DNA of 64,000 nt from Epiperipatus broadwayi (taxonomy: Eukaryota > Onychophora > Udeonychophora > Euonychophora > Peripatidae). The stretch covers positions 620,001 through 684,000 of the forward strand of contig JAQFVV010000183.1 in NCBI GenBank assembly GCA_028023455.1. The letters are read 5' to 3'. The translations under genes were made by a program, and so were the position numbers. Under the pieces are notes generated by a model, which was not told the DNA's origin, ran no database searches, and was given only the letters and a program-made list of their open reading frames with translations. Each line of letters opens with the position of its first letter. Positions within the stretch are counted from its first letter, which is position 1. Of the stretch, positions 1-11,257 are shown piece after piece.

Positions 1-3
1 ATC

Positions 4-80
4 TGGGCCAATTGATGAGTGCTGATTCAGCACAAAATTTGTATCTAGGGGATCATTTTTCTTTTTCATGTCTTTGATCA
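4..80 (+). ncRNA. Decayed hammerhead ribozyme, family H3
   Basis: The stem II hairpin GTGCTGA/TCAGCAC is perfect, but the conserved core is damaged: CTGATGA reads TTGATGA and GAAA reads AAAA. The downstream sequence matches the copies at 13844 and 14766. The copy runs off the left edge of the window. It is probably non-cleaving. Confidence 0.5.
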
Positions 81-1037
81 TATATGTTTCAATAAGGAGT
101 TGTGGAATAGATGCAAATTTGAATTGCAAATACAAAGAGAAACATCAATAATATATATATATATATATTGAACCACCCACCTTTTGAGTGCTGATTACTT
201 TATTGGCCGAGTGAGGTAAAAGTCTAAATTTTTAATTGGTCAACTCACAAACTCAATGTCAAAATATATTCATCTTTTAATATTATATTCACTTTAGTTT
301 CATTTGTAAAAAGTATATTAATAATTTGTCAGGTTATGAAAGTGAATGAAAGTTTTTTCAAAAATAAATTTTTATTTATAATTAGAAAAATATTCGATAG
401 TGGAAATCTTAAAAGAAATGTTGATTTCTTCCCACTTTTACATTGCGATAAGTATGTTGCAACAAGTAAATAATTTTTGCTAAAGTCTTAACTATTTTTT
501 TAAAATAATTTTATTTTTAGCATATTTTATCAAAATAATTTATAATATGTCAAAAATACATCAAAAAATCTTTTTAAAATGGTCTAAAACATTCCTTTAT
601 CACTTTCGAAATGAAAGAAAAGAAATCTTAGCAGTTTTGTTTTGACAAGTGCCTTTGACAAGCAGGATTCTTTGAACTTGATGGTTACAGACAATCAAAA
701 TGAAGAACATCCAGCCTACTTGTTTTGTTATTCTTTTGACATCAATTTTATTGACTTTTTACTTGTAAAATAATTCAAGAGAGGGCAGCATCTTACAGAA
801 CTTTTTTAACCTTTCAAATGATGGTAAAATCTTTATCGTAGTGTTAAAAAGGATGGAATTCAAGTGACTTGAAGTGGCTTTGAGTCATCTCATAAAATTC
901 ACAAGAGGGGTTAATAGTAAGAAAGAATATAAATATATTTTTTATGTTTTCCTCATTAACAAACTTTCCTATCACTGAAGGTTTCTGAACCCTCAGGTGG
1001 AGTGAGCAATATCATTGGCAGCAAGCTACCAATAACA

Positions 1038-1790
1038 TAGACACTCAGCTATTAACCCTTTTCCCCCCCCCCACCGAGCCCCCCCCCCCACCACCTCAAT
1101 CCCTCTCACTCCGTTCGTTTTATTCCATAAATATCGCTTTATATGTATTTTATTCATTTTTTATAATTGTTCTGTTGTGGTCAGCCCCCTTTTCTTTTTA
1201 AATTAAAAAAAAAAAAAAAACCAATTTAACCCTAAACAAAAAAGGAACATTTTTTGGGTTTGGTTTTTGCTTTCCTCTCCCCCAAAAAAGACATTCTGTT
1301 TGGCTGGAAAAAAAAAAAAACCCCCCCATCAAAAAAAAAAAAAGAAACACACGCGAATTTTATTTCAATTTTATATATATTATTATTATAATTTATTTAT
1401 AATTATTAAAAATAATCATAATAAAAAAAAAAAAAAATAAAAAAAATATTATAATTATTAAAAATTAATAATTTAATATATAGGATGTAGAAATATGAAA
1501 AATAAAATTTTCTATTATTAAAAGTTAAATTTTATTTTTTTTTTTAAATTTTTACTTTTTATTTGACCTAAATAAAAAATATATAATAAATAAAAAATTA
1601 ATATTTTTTGAAATATCTTCACTTTTTTTTTTAATTAAAAAATTAATTTAAAATTTTTTTATAATAATAATTAAATTTAAATAATATTATATGTGAAAAA
1701 TGTTTTAGTATAGGTTTTGGTTTTTGTTTGGTGGGTGGGAAATAAAAAAAATTAATTTTTAATTTGAACAATTAGACACTCAGCTATTAA
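1038..1790. repeat. Homopolymer-rich insert between 18-bp direct repeats
   Basis: The 18 bases TAGACACTCAGCTATTAA occur at 1038-1055 and again at 1773-1790. The 717 bases between them are unlike the rest of the window: runs of C (1063-1092), A (1207-1220, 1308-1320), T and mixed A/T, with no gene. It could be an insertion with a target-site duplication. Equally, it could be an error-prone gap fill in the assembly. Confidence 0.5.
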
Positions 1791-3458
1791 GTTAAAACAC
1801 TGGCTAACCAAACACTTTATTTATTTTAAGGAAATCCTTTTAGGCATCAGTTAATCATGGAGTAATTAATGTGTCTGCTCAACCAGCATTAAATCTAGTA
1901 CCTGAAATCCCAGCTAAAACTTCTAGTTCTTAATATTAAAAAAAATTTTTTTTTTACTTTCCGCACAAATAAACATTTGTGTCATTCAAAATCCTTATTT
2001 CAAAAGATACTCCCTATTCCTTTAGCTTCAAATTAAATCACTTCTTAATAATGACTAAATATTTCAATCTCCACCCTATTTCCATAAATTAAACATATTA
2101 TCTCATAATGAAGATATAAGTTTCTTCTATTAGCATAAATATTTTAATAACACTTTGAATCTTGCTCTTTTTCTTAAATAAACATTTTATATCACATTAA
2201 AAGCATACGATCATTCTAATAATAAATATTTCAATACTAATTTAACCCCCGCTCTCTTTTCTTAACATAATTGTTTTGTCTCATAATACAACCACGCACA
2301 CACTTTTCAGTTAAATAAATATTTTAATACCTTTGACATAAAATAAAATACAAAACATATTAATTAAGATTCACACACACACACAATGAATAATTTTGCA
2401 TAAAAGTTGGACAATGGAGCTAATATAATTTATACCCCGAAGATAATAGTTTGTGAGAAGTTAAAAGTTAAAAGTTTTTTTTTTATTTACTTATCTACCA
2501 CGGTTTATAAATCAAGAATTGGAGAATAAGAAAATTAAATGTTACCTAGGATTTGAATTTGATATGACGCAAGTATGACAAAATGTAGCTTCTGTAAAAT
2601 GTTGGCTCCAACCAGTTGGCATTAATTCTTCATAGATCTTTCCTTAATTTGTGATATTATATGAACTCTTGTGGATCTTGGCATGGACACTCCGTTGTTC
2701 CTTAGACTTCACCTGAACATGGTTTGTCCTTCAAACTATCTGCTGATGGTGCTGCAGAGAACTGACTGGCCACATGATATGATGGGTTCAACAGCGCATC
2801 ATTTTTTTCGAATAGTAGCTTCTGAAATTTTCTGGAATCAATTGATTTGTTATCCAATTTATTTCTGATCAAATTTGTTTCTACTTTTGTTAATAATTTA
2901 TTTAATCCAATTTATTTCCAATCAACTTTTATTTTCTAATTGAATTAATAATGATTTCTAATTTTTTGGATTCTAATATAACAATAGAAAGTTCGCTTCT
3001 TTTATACCCAGTGTTTCTTATCTTGCAGATCCATCGTACATTCTATTTCACTCTGATTGGACTTCTGTTTCTTTTATTTAAAGTTTCTGATCCTTTCCAT
3101 TGGTCATTGGTTTAAGTGAATAGTAATATTTAGATTTCTTAGTTATTTTCTTAGCCATTTAATTATATTTCCTTTTGTTTTATTACATTAGCTCTCCACT
3201 GTCCTTTAAAATTCCTTTCCTTTTTTCAAAATCTATTTATACATGCACACATTCAATTTCTTTATTATAAGACAAAACAAACTCCATTTTTTAGTTTTAT
3301 TATGAATTAAATAAAAGTAATTTTACTCTGTAACGATGTACCTCAGTACAATATATATATATGATCAATAGATGGAGCTTTACCAAGACCTCCAAACAAG
3401 TGTATTTGTTTACATAAACATCAGAGTCAATATTCACTGTCTCTTTCATTTTTCTCCA
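1791..3458. other. AT-rich intergenic sequence, no supported gene
   Basis: There is a short AC-repeat near 2373 and a T-run near 2476. The open frame near 2671-2868 has no ATG at its stated start and no recognisable motif. I see nothing here that supports a gene. Confidence 0.5.
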
Positions 3459-3506
3459 CCCTCAGATCAGCTGATTTCAAGCTGATTTGCTCTCATCAGT
3501 GAAGGG
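3459..3506 (-). ncRNA. Type I hammerhead ribozyme, family H1
   Basis: Reading the minus strand, stem I (CCCTTCA with TGAGGG, one bulged T) encloses the intact core CTGATGA (3499-3493). A 4-bp stem II (GAGC/GCTT with one wobble) closes a loop AAATCA, followed by GAAA (3478-3475). Helix III is the palindrome ATCAGCTGAT, which cannot close a hairpin loop and suggests cleavage as a dimer. The predicted cleavage site follows ATC, between 3465 and 3464. All invariant core bases are present. Known family: short-helix-III type I hammerheads occur in Penelope-like elements and retrozymes. No protein-coding element is seen next to it. Confidence 0.78.
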
Positions 3507-4188
3507 ATAGAAGTTAGTCATTTATACAAGCGATAGCAGGTTTTTACGTATATAAAACTTGTTTTGTTTTTCATATATATATATATATGAAATTAAGTTT
3601 AAGTATTTCTAAAAATCATGTGTATATGAAGTTAAATTGTACCATGTTCATATAGCTTACTTTTAAAAAATGTATATTCCAAATGTATCTATAGTATGAG
3701 AAGTTGGTCTGACTTCTAGGCTGATGGATGGTTGTGATGTGATTGAGCTAAGGTGAAAGATGCACTGAGATAAGAATTTGCTTATATATATCCTTTAGTT
3801 AGTTTATATGGTTTTTATTATTTTCACACACATGCATATATATATATTGAGCCAGATTGATTTCCGATTCAATGGTTTTAGTACTAAAATTAAAAAGGGA
3901 AAACAACTTCATTTTCATTAAATGTCTAATGCTAAAATTTTTATTATTATTTAAAACACATACACATTTATATTTAAAGTAGATCATTTAATGTTTATAA
4001 AATTGATTTTAAAATAGTTTACTTCCACCGCCTGTTTTAATCAATTTGATTAAAAACAGACAAGCTTGCTAATTATATATTCCTGTTGCTTTTATTGTAA
4101 TTATTTTTAAAGTTAATTCTATAAAAAGCGGAGATTTAGTTTTGTCTTTGTTATTTTGGTTACAATAATCCCTGGTTGGAAGTCTTAA

Positions 4189-4674
4189 ATTAGATTGAGC
4201 GGGAAATTAATATTTGCCTGCCTGAAATATAGAATGGACACTAATGAAAGTTTTTCATGGGAAATGTAGCGAGGCAAAGATAGCCTGCCAATTTAAGAGA
4301 GAGGGGAGATTCACTATAGAAAGAGGACACTTGGATTATGACCTGCTAAAAACTTAAATAATTATTGACAAACTTCATTACTGTGCAAGATGTCAAAATC
4401 CACCACTGTGAGTTTTGCCATCATTAGAATGTCTGGCTAATTTAAACCAAAGGACGGACCCACGCCTACCAGCTCTTCTTCAGTCATGCCTTGAACCTCG
4501 AAAATAAACACTGCCTCTACCTTGACACTGTCAAAGGACCTGAAAGATGAACTACTATCAAAAGTGCGCACTCGTCGCTAAATCACTAGAACTCTGCCTT
4601 ACCGTAAGCTAAACTTTTTCCTATTCTAGCCAGGGTAAATAAATTGCGTTTAATTAAATCTTCGCTCAATCTAA
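4189..4674. mobile_element. Possible short TIR element
   Basis: The 12 bases TTAGATTGAGCG at about 4190 are repeated inverted as CGCTCAATCTAA near 4663. The roughly 460 bases between are more GC-rich than the flanks and have no recognised coding capacity. No clear target duplication is visible. The call rests only on the inverted ends. Confidence 0.3.
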
Positions 4675-5700
4675 TGATAAGTATGTTATAAGGTTGTATT
4701 AATTATTTATTATCAGTATTTATCTTTTCTAGTATTTAAAGCATGTCTTGGAATCTTAGTTTTAAGATTACAAGTTTGTTTGCAATTTTCGTTTATCAGA
4801 GGGTGCATTAGGAGATTGTATTTTATATGTTTCATATATACCTGATTATTTCGATAACTATTACAAAATGCATTGACAGTTTTCGTAGTCTTTATTTATT
4901 CACCTGCCCTTAGTTGTAAAATAAAGAATCTATAAGCATGTTTCATTTGCGCTTTTTGTGCAAACAACAAATCTTTTTGCTGGCTATTTGTCAAGTTATT
5001 TCTTCGGGTTGTCTGAAAGTAGTCATTTCTTTCTGGATTACGTAAGTTCATAATCAAATATTTTTTGTTGTCTTGTGTGTAAGATCAACCATGTTTACTT
5101 TGAATGTAGTATTACGTGCAGCAGTCCTGCGGCGTTTTAATGACAGTAATTAGAATGTTACTGCTCAAACGTTCACGCTGGTTTCGTTGATTTCCGGCGG
5201 GACAGTAACTGTTTTATTATCTCTGATTCAGGAAGCTAGAGTTGTTGTTTGTTTTTTGTAATTTTACAGCTGGACAGCAAGAAGATATTATCCTAACCAT
5301 TTCATATATTTTAAGTGAGAGAATTTTGCTGCCAAAATATTTAATGTCTTCATGTTTGTCGTACTCTTGTGCACTTTCTGGTAAATACGCGTATGTTACT
5401 ATAAGCTACTTTTGTATTCATGGCTAGATGTCTTCACTCTATTGCACAACTTTTAATAAAATTTAATAAATTGTTTAAACTTAATTTGGCCGATGTTTGT
5501 CTTTGTGCTTTGATTTCTCAACTGTCTAAACAATATTTAGGATATCTTGTTTCTTCCTGAGTTTAGTCCGGTGCGTTCAGGTTTGCATATCCTGTCCACC
5601 CTTAAAATAAATGTCTAGTTTCTATTTTCAGACTAGTGGTGCCCCAGTGGTCAGTATATGTGAATCTCAAATATCTTTCTCCCGTTACATATATATATAT

Positions 5701-6100
5701 AATCAAGTCAGATGTCACATGACCTAATTTAATAAACTTGCATTACAAATGTTATATATAGAGCTCGCAAATAAACTCTTAACAAGCTTTGCAGAATATT
5801 CCTAACCCAGACTGTTTTTTGTTACTGGCATCCTCAGTGAGGTGCTAGGATATTCAAGCAGTAGTTTAAAAATACCAGGACAAGCCTATCACTTTATCTA
5901 ATGTATAACTATTAAGTAGAAAACCTGAAAATTTCAGACATCCATATGCCTTCCAATCCAGCTATCTAACTTAAATAGTCATATGATACTGAACTAAGTT
6001 CAGATTCTGCAAAGCTTGTTAAGAGATTATGTGTGAGATCTATATATAATATTTATAATGCAAGCTTATTAAATTAGGTCATGTGACATCTGATTTGATT
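5701..6100 (+). mobile_element. Short hammerhead-bearing element (family H2), copy 1
   Basis: Terminal inverted repeats of about 97 bp lie at 5701-5797 and 6003-6100. Both contain TCACATGACCTAATTTAA-like sequence and AACAAGCTTTGCAGA. Between them lies a minus-strand hammerhead (5795-5854) and a short palindrome CTGAACTAAGTTCAG. There is no open frame. A second copy in opposite orientation follows at 6165-6430, and a diverged copy of the end sequence lies at about 38462-38560. Confidence 0.6.
5795..5854 (-). ncRNA. Hammerhead ribozyme, family H2, partly decayed
   Basis: On the minus strand stem I pairs AATATCCT...ACCTCA with TGGGTT...AGGAATATT around the core CTGAGGA (5837-5831), a permitted CTGANGA variant. 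Stem II TGCCAGTAACA is weakened and GAAA has become AAAA. It is probably inactive, but it is clearly the partner of the intact-looking copy at 6325. Confidence 0.6.
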
Positions 6101-6164
6101 TTTTTGTAATTTTATTTTTTGCTATTAAGGCTTTGGCAATTTTATATTGCTAAAACTATTAACA

Positions 6165-6430
6165 TATGGTGTATCTGAACTTAGTTCAGTCCCATATAGC
6201 TATTTAAATTAGATAGCTGGATTGGAAGACAGTTGGATGTCTGAAAATTCCATATTTTCTACTTAATAGTTACACATTAGATAAAGTGCTGGGCTTGTCC
6301 TGCTATTTTTAATCTAATGCTCGAATATCCTAGCACCTCACTGAGGATGCCAGTAGCAGAAAACAGTCTGGGGTCAGGATATTCTGCAAAACTTGTTAAG
6401 AGCTTATTTGCGAGCTCTATATAATATATT
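6165..6430 (-). mobile_element. Family H2 element, copy 2, inverted and truncated
   Basis: This is the reverse complement of the body of copy 1. It begins near the palindrome TGAACTTAGTTCA and runs through the hammerhead into the AACTTGTTAAGAGCTTAT end. The opposite terminal repeat is missing. The two copies sit head to head with a spacer of about 65 bp. Confidence 0.6.
6325..6382 (+). ncRNA. Type I hammerhead ribozyme, family H2
   Basis: Stem I is long: ATATCCT and ACCTCA on the 5' side pair with TGGGGT and AGGATAT on the 3' side, with an AGC/C internal loop. The core CTGAGGA is at 6341-6347. Stem II is TGC/GCA with loop CAGTA. GAAA is at 6359-6362, and the cleavage triplet GTC ends at 6368. 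Helix III is short and, in this copy, not perfectly self-complementary (ACAG where other families have CTAG). The long paired stem I with an asymmetric internal loop is typical of natural hammerheads that use a loop-loop contact. Confidence 0.75.
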
Positions 6431-6539
6431 AATATATACAATAGTTTATAATTATAATCCCAGTAATAAATATGCAAAAAGAATACAGAATATATACAGA
6501 AGACATTTTACTTAAATTATAATTATTAATCACTGTCAT

Positions 6540-7680
6540 ATAACCATTTGATCATCATAATAAGCAATCCTTAGTGATAATGAAGGATTTTTCAAGTTTC
6601 TTCAGTCTTTTACCTTTTTTCACTTCTTATCAGCACTTTTCCTTGTTTCATTTATACATCTTATGTGTAGTCTTTTTCTATATGTTTTACAATTTCTTGG
6701 GAGTCTAATTTAAAACTTCAACTACCAACTGTTATAATCTTTTCTCATAATTTGTCCAATCCAGTTACCTTTAAATTTCTTAATTCTTTCAATGATGTTA
6801 TTGATTCCTGTTTGTTTTTTCAATCATGTATTTTATTTTCAATCTCTTTTTATTACATCTAACATGCACCTCTCCATAATTTGTTGAGTAGAGTGAAATC
6901 ACTGTATTGCTGTTCTGTTAATTGCCCAGATTTTTTTTAAACACAAAGTTATTTTTACCAAAGGCACTCCATCAGAATAATTTTATAATTACCTAATTTC
7001 AGTCATTAAGTTTTTATCTGTATTTAAAGCTTCCCAAGGTATTAGGTATTCGTAGTTGCTAATTTCTTCTAATTTATGATTATCACTTTTTATTCTTTCT
7101 TTCTTAAAAAAATCCATTGAACAGTACTTTAATATATCTAGCATCTATCCTTAATCTCATTTTTTTACTTATTCATCTAATAACTCTTACAATATTTCCT
7201 GAATCTCTGAAGCAGTAGTTGCGAATACAATCACATTATGAACGAAGTCTAAAATTCATCTCCATTTACTTTTACTCCCTTAGCCTCCCATTTTAATCCA
7301 CAAAATATTTTTTCTAAAACTACAGCAAATGTTTTGGAGTTATGAAATCATCCTCTCACACACTCTTCTTAATGTTAAACTTTTTTCTATAACCAGTAAT
7401 CCAACCATTGCTCTTAAATATTTATAAATATTTTGTAAAATATGGCAATATCCTGGGTCTATATCTTAATGATGCAAAGCTTTAATAACTGTGGAAATGT
7501 CTTTTCATGATCTAAATATTCAAATCATAATGACAACTCATATCAATTGACCATTCCTATAAATTTTCTCAATAGCTGAATATGAGCCCTTGTACTAAAA
7601 TCACTTTTAAATCCGTCCGAAATTCATATTAGTCAGCTAAGAGGTTTTGTGTAAAACTGATAGAAGACTGATAGGACAAA
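6540..7680 (-). pseudogene. RTE-type LINE, C-terminal part, degenerate
   Basis: Reverse-strand frames broken by many stops and shifts resemble the C-terminal half of RTE-type reverse transcriptase. A stretch near 7200-7300 aligns with the LRFADDIV region in degraded form (NGDEF, then FATTASEIQE-like). It is followed by sequence parallel to the better preserved copy at 11258-11935, including the block whose plus strand reads ATTCTTTCAATGATGTTATT. The two are diverged members of one family in the same orientation. No intact protein is possible. Confidence 0.55.
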
Positions 7681-8004
7681 TTTTTAATATTTTTTTATCT
7701 CATTATTGAAATATTAGTTTTACTACTAAAGTTCATTTGGTAATAATGATTACAGATTAAGTAATCGATACTACTACTATATAAATTCTATATTATTACT
7801 GCTCATTTTTTTATCATTATTTTTAGCCAGATAACTTATATTTTTTATTTATGTAAACATTCTTTTCTATATATGTTTTTTTTTTTTTTTCTATAAGAAA
7901 ATAAAACTAAAATGATTTTAAGTTTGTTTGCAAACTTTCTGATTAAAAAAAGTTTTGAACTGTGTTTAATTATCATAAATAAGTCTGATACTAATATTTT
8001 TTGA

Positions 8005-8652
8005 CATTTGTGAGTTTTCAAGTAAACCAAAATGACACCCCATATTTTTGATGTATACTTTCGAGGACCGAAGATGTGTTAATTGTTAAATTAAAACAAA
8101 ATTGATAAATCGATTGTTAAATTCTGATAAATTTATTAAGAAGCTTTATTTCAATTTTTTTTTACTTACATTATAATGTGGGCAGCACGAGACACTCTTA
8201 ATTCGGTACAGTTTAGTGCGTTTCTTTTTGTCTGCAGTGATAAATTGTCATAATGATAAAAATTTGGAACCTTTCTGTCATAGAATATGATGCAGTGAAT
8301 TATTTCCAAAAGTATGGGATTCTGCTCTCCCGAAAAGTTTGCATTAATCGTTACGATATGGTTGGACACAACCGACGTGAATAAAATGCAAATTTTGTAT
8401 ATACTGTATATATTTCATTTTTCTGTTAATAAGTTAATCCAAAAAGAAAATAAATTATAAATATTGTAATTAATTTTTCCACAATGATTTCTTTTTTTTA
8501 AATAATAGTAATAAAAAGTAAAATGTAATTATTAAATACGATATTTTCTAGCAAGCATTTTTTTGTAAACAATGTTGACACCCCCTCCCCCGGGAAACTA
8601 GATTTATCAAAAATAGGTCTGCCGTCTTGGTTTACTTGAAAATTTACAAGTG
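8005..8652. mobile_element. Small element with ~50-bp terminal inverted repeats
   Basis: The sequence TTTTCAAGTAAACCAA occurs near 8015 and, inverted, near 8629-8644. The similarity extends inward to TATTTTTGAT on both sides, giving imperfect ends of about 50 bp. The 650-bp element contains one open frame on the minus strand (8170-8403), described separately. No transposase motif is recognised. Confidence 0.45.
8170..8403 (-). CDS. Exon-like open frame of unknown function inside a TIR element
   Basis: The minus strand is open for about 75 codons between a possible acceptor (TATACAG, exon start about 8403) and a consensus donor (AAT|GTAAGT, exon end 8170). The encoded segment contains VTINANFSGEQNP, CIIFYDRKVPNF and NALNCTELRVSRAAH. 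Its composition and CpG content look coding rather than random. I recognise no family. Its phase does not join directly to the exon at 8936-9316. The surrounding inverted repeats make a transposon-derived or captured sequence as likely as a host exon. Confidence 0.3.
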
Positions 8653-8935
8653 TTTGTTTTTTATGTAGCAAATTTATTACATTTTTAATAAAATAAAAAA
8701 ATTTTTTAAGAGAATATTAAATTTTCGAAAACCAAGACACTTTTTTAAAATCAAAAAATTTATTGCTTTTTGCTACTACGATTCGTAAATACAAAACAAT
8801 GCATTTGTATGATTGTTTAGTATAATATACATAATGGGTACGTTTGTCTGCGTCTGTTTTATATAATCGTTTATTAATTAAACTTTAAAAGTATTTTTGA
8901 TAATAATTTTTCAAAAAAAATGTTAAGCATCTTAC

Positions 8936-9316
8936 CTGCAAATCTCGCTTCTCTTTCACTCTGCCGTTTTGTATCTTCTGCAAACTGCTTAGAATCGCTT
9001 GCTAATCCACCTCGCCGATCAACACCTTTATCGAGAAGATCCAATACTCTTTGTATGTAGATAGCAGGTCCTTCACCGGGTTCTTGTTGCGGCAGATCCA
9101 CCAGAGTCCAATATTCGGCATGCAATCTTATTACATCCCGAATCATTGACTTGAGCATTCCATAACGGCGGAAAATGTTTTTAGTTTCTTTACTTTTTAC
9201 ATAGCGTTCGTGAAGTGTCGTGAGGCTCCCTCTGACCTTCTCGTAATAATCGCTCATCCGCTCCAGGGAATTTACCAAACGTTCGTTTAGTTGAATGGAT
9301 TCCACCTTGTTCTGAT
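8936..9316 (-). CDS. Internal exon of an unrecognised helical protein
   Basis: This is the best host coding candidate. The minus strand is open for about 125 codons and ends at an excellent donor, GATTTGCAG|GTAAGA (exon end 8936). The 5' end is a TTTGCTTAG or GATCAG acceptor (exon start 9316 or 9311). There is no in-frame ATG start, so the exon is internal. The product is charged and probably alpha-helical: NSLERMSDYYEKVRGSL, then YVKSKETKNIFRRYGML, AEYWTLVDLPQQEPGEG, YIQRVLDLLDKGVDRRG and EDTKRQSEREARFAG. GC and CpG content exceed the flanks, consistent with selection. No catalytic motif, signal peptide or membrane segment is seen. A cytoskeletal or coiled-coil protein is possible, but I do not recognise the family. 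The next exons must lie elsewhere or outside the window. Confidence 0.6.
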
Positions 9317-9820
9317 CTAAGCAAATAAAATACTATTAGTTCAATATAAATAAAATAACATTCTTAATAAAAATTTTAAAAATAACATTGATCGAAAAAC
9401 ATTTGACCAAGACTCTAATACTCTAAAAAATAACTTTATCATTAAGTAAATACATGATACATTTTCTTAGAAATTCAGTTAAGTATGTATTATTTCCTCA
9501 AAAATAATATACTTTTTGATTACTGATTAATAATATTTTATTTATTTTTAAAAATACTTTGAGCAATTATATAGACAAAAGAGTACACAAAATTGCCTTT
9601 AAAGGCCACGAACAGTTCACCGTTCACCGTTGAGAAATAATGAAGAAAACGTTCTCATCATATTATTTAGCAGTTGGAAAGTGAAGATTTGAGTATTTTT
9701 TATGCCTTATCTTATTCTCTAGCTAAGAACTTTTATCAAATAATGTTTGTATGGTTAAAGATCATTATAAAATAAAATCTCAAGCCTTATGCAAAACTTT
9801 CTTCTTAAAAAATCAGGTTC

Positions 9821-9956
9821 AAAATCAATTCAATGATGTCAATGCATTAGTGGCCTAATGGTTAGCATAGCTGCCTTCTAGACAGCTGGCTCGGGTTCGC
9901 TTCTCGGTCAACGCATTTGACATATGAAAAAAAAAAAAAAAAAATCAATTCAAAGA
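9821..9956 (+). repeat. tRNA-Gly-derived SINE with target-site duplication
   Basis: The body (9837-9940) starts with a tRNA-Gly-like head (box A TGGCCTAATGG, box B GGGTTCGCTTC), continues with TTTGACATATG and ends in a poly(A) run. It is flanked by AAAATCAATTCAATGAT at 9821 and a one-mismatch copy at 9941, a 16-bp target-site duplication. Copies lie at 12088, 27919, 60595 and 61701. Confidence 0.8.
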
Positions 9957-11002
9957 TATATATAAAAAAAGGCACTGTGTGCATAGTAGGTGAAACATGG
10001 CAAAAAAGATAAAACAAAAATTTTAATTAATTATTTTTTTTTATTTAATTCAACTATAAATTATTTCCTTCTTTTCTGAGCCAAGGTAACAAATGACTGT
10101 TAATGAATACATATGCAGAAACTGTAGATTTTTGAAATATTCAGCTTTATTACTTCTGAGCATACTTTTGACATATCATGCATATTATATTCATAACATA
10201 TGATATATTGAAAGCATACTAGACAGTAATGCAGCTGAATAATTCAAAAAGCTATCTTTTCTGTATATGTGTTCATTAACAGTCATTTATTTTTTTAATT
10301 TAAATAAAATCTTTATTAAAGAAAGCCAATAATTATATATATATATATTAACAATTATTTTTATATAAGTTTTAAATTGTACATATCCAAAATGTATATA
10401 CTTATTATTAATTTACAAATTTTGGTGCTCAAATTATTAAAGATAATTTATGTCCAATGTTATGATTTTTTCCCCTGGTATATATTTTTTAAGTATTTCT
10501 ATAAAAAAATAATCTAGCAAGAAAACTTTGAAATCCTTCTTTATTGCTGATATACATTATAATAAGTAAAAACTAATTGAGTGGTTATTACTCAGGAGTT
10601 CATAAAAGAGTTTGATTTTTGGAAGTGACAGAGAAGACACTTTTTTTTACAAAAATTTCGCTCTAGAGTTCACGACCCTAAGAAAATATAATGCTAGATT
10701 TATGGGGTATCTTGCACATGTGTGTGTGCTTGAATTTCTTAAAATTAAAATTATATCTATAAAATTTTTAATATTTTAAAAATGTTAAGAAAATAATCGC
10801 TAAAACCATTTTCTGGCCTGATATGTATATAAGATAGCAGTGCAATTATATTTACAAAGTAATATTAAAAATATATTAGAGATTTTATAGATATAATAAT
10901 AATTGCAAAGCTTAAAGTAAATAATAAGTTTATCATTCAATAAGTAAAATATAAAGTTTAATTGTGTATTTTGCATTAAAAGTTGGTACATATCAATAAC
11001 GA

Positions 11003-11108
11003 TAATTGAAAAGCGGAGGTAACTATCTCCCACTGAATTGTGTAATGTCAAAACCATGAAAAGGTAGACGTAACTCAGTGGGAAGTAATTACTTCCGCTT
11101 TTCAATTA
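11003..11108. mobile_element. 106-bp palindromic MITE
   Basis: The arms TAATTGAAAAGCGGAGGTAA (11003-11022) and its one-mismatch inverse (11089-11108) frame a short non-coding centre, and pairing continues inward through TCCCACTGA. It has the form of a miniature inverted-repeat element. The superfamily is unknown. Confidence 0.6.
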
Positions 11109-11257
11109 CAGATATTTAAAAAAAAGTGATGATTATTTATTATTATATGTATAACTTAAATAACTTCTGGCAGTCTGAACTGTTTTAAAAAATTCCTGAA
11201 GCATTGTCATTTCTTATTGCTTTGATATTTAAGTATATATACAAAATTAAAAAATCA

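Noticed and set aside
4440-4640. GC-richer stretch as a possible exon
   Set aside because: All frames contain stops within short distance and no convincing donor/acceptor pair brackets an open frame. It lies inside a possible TIR element.
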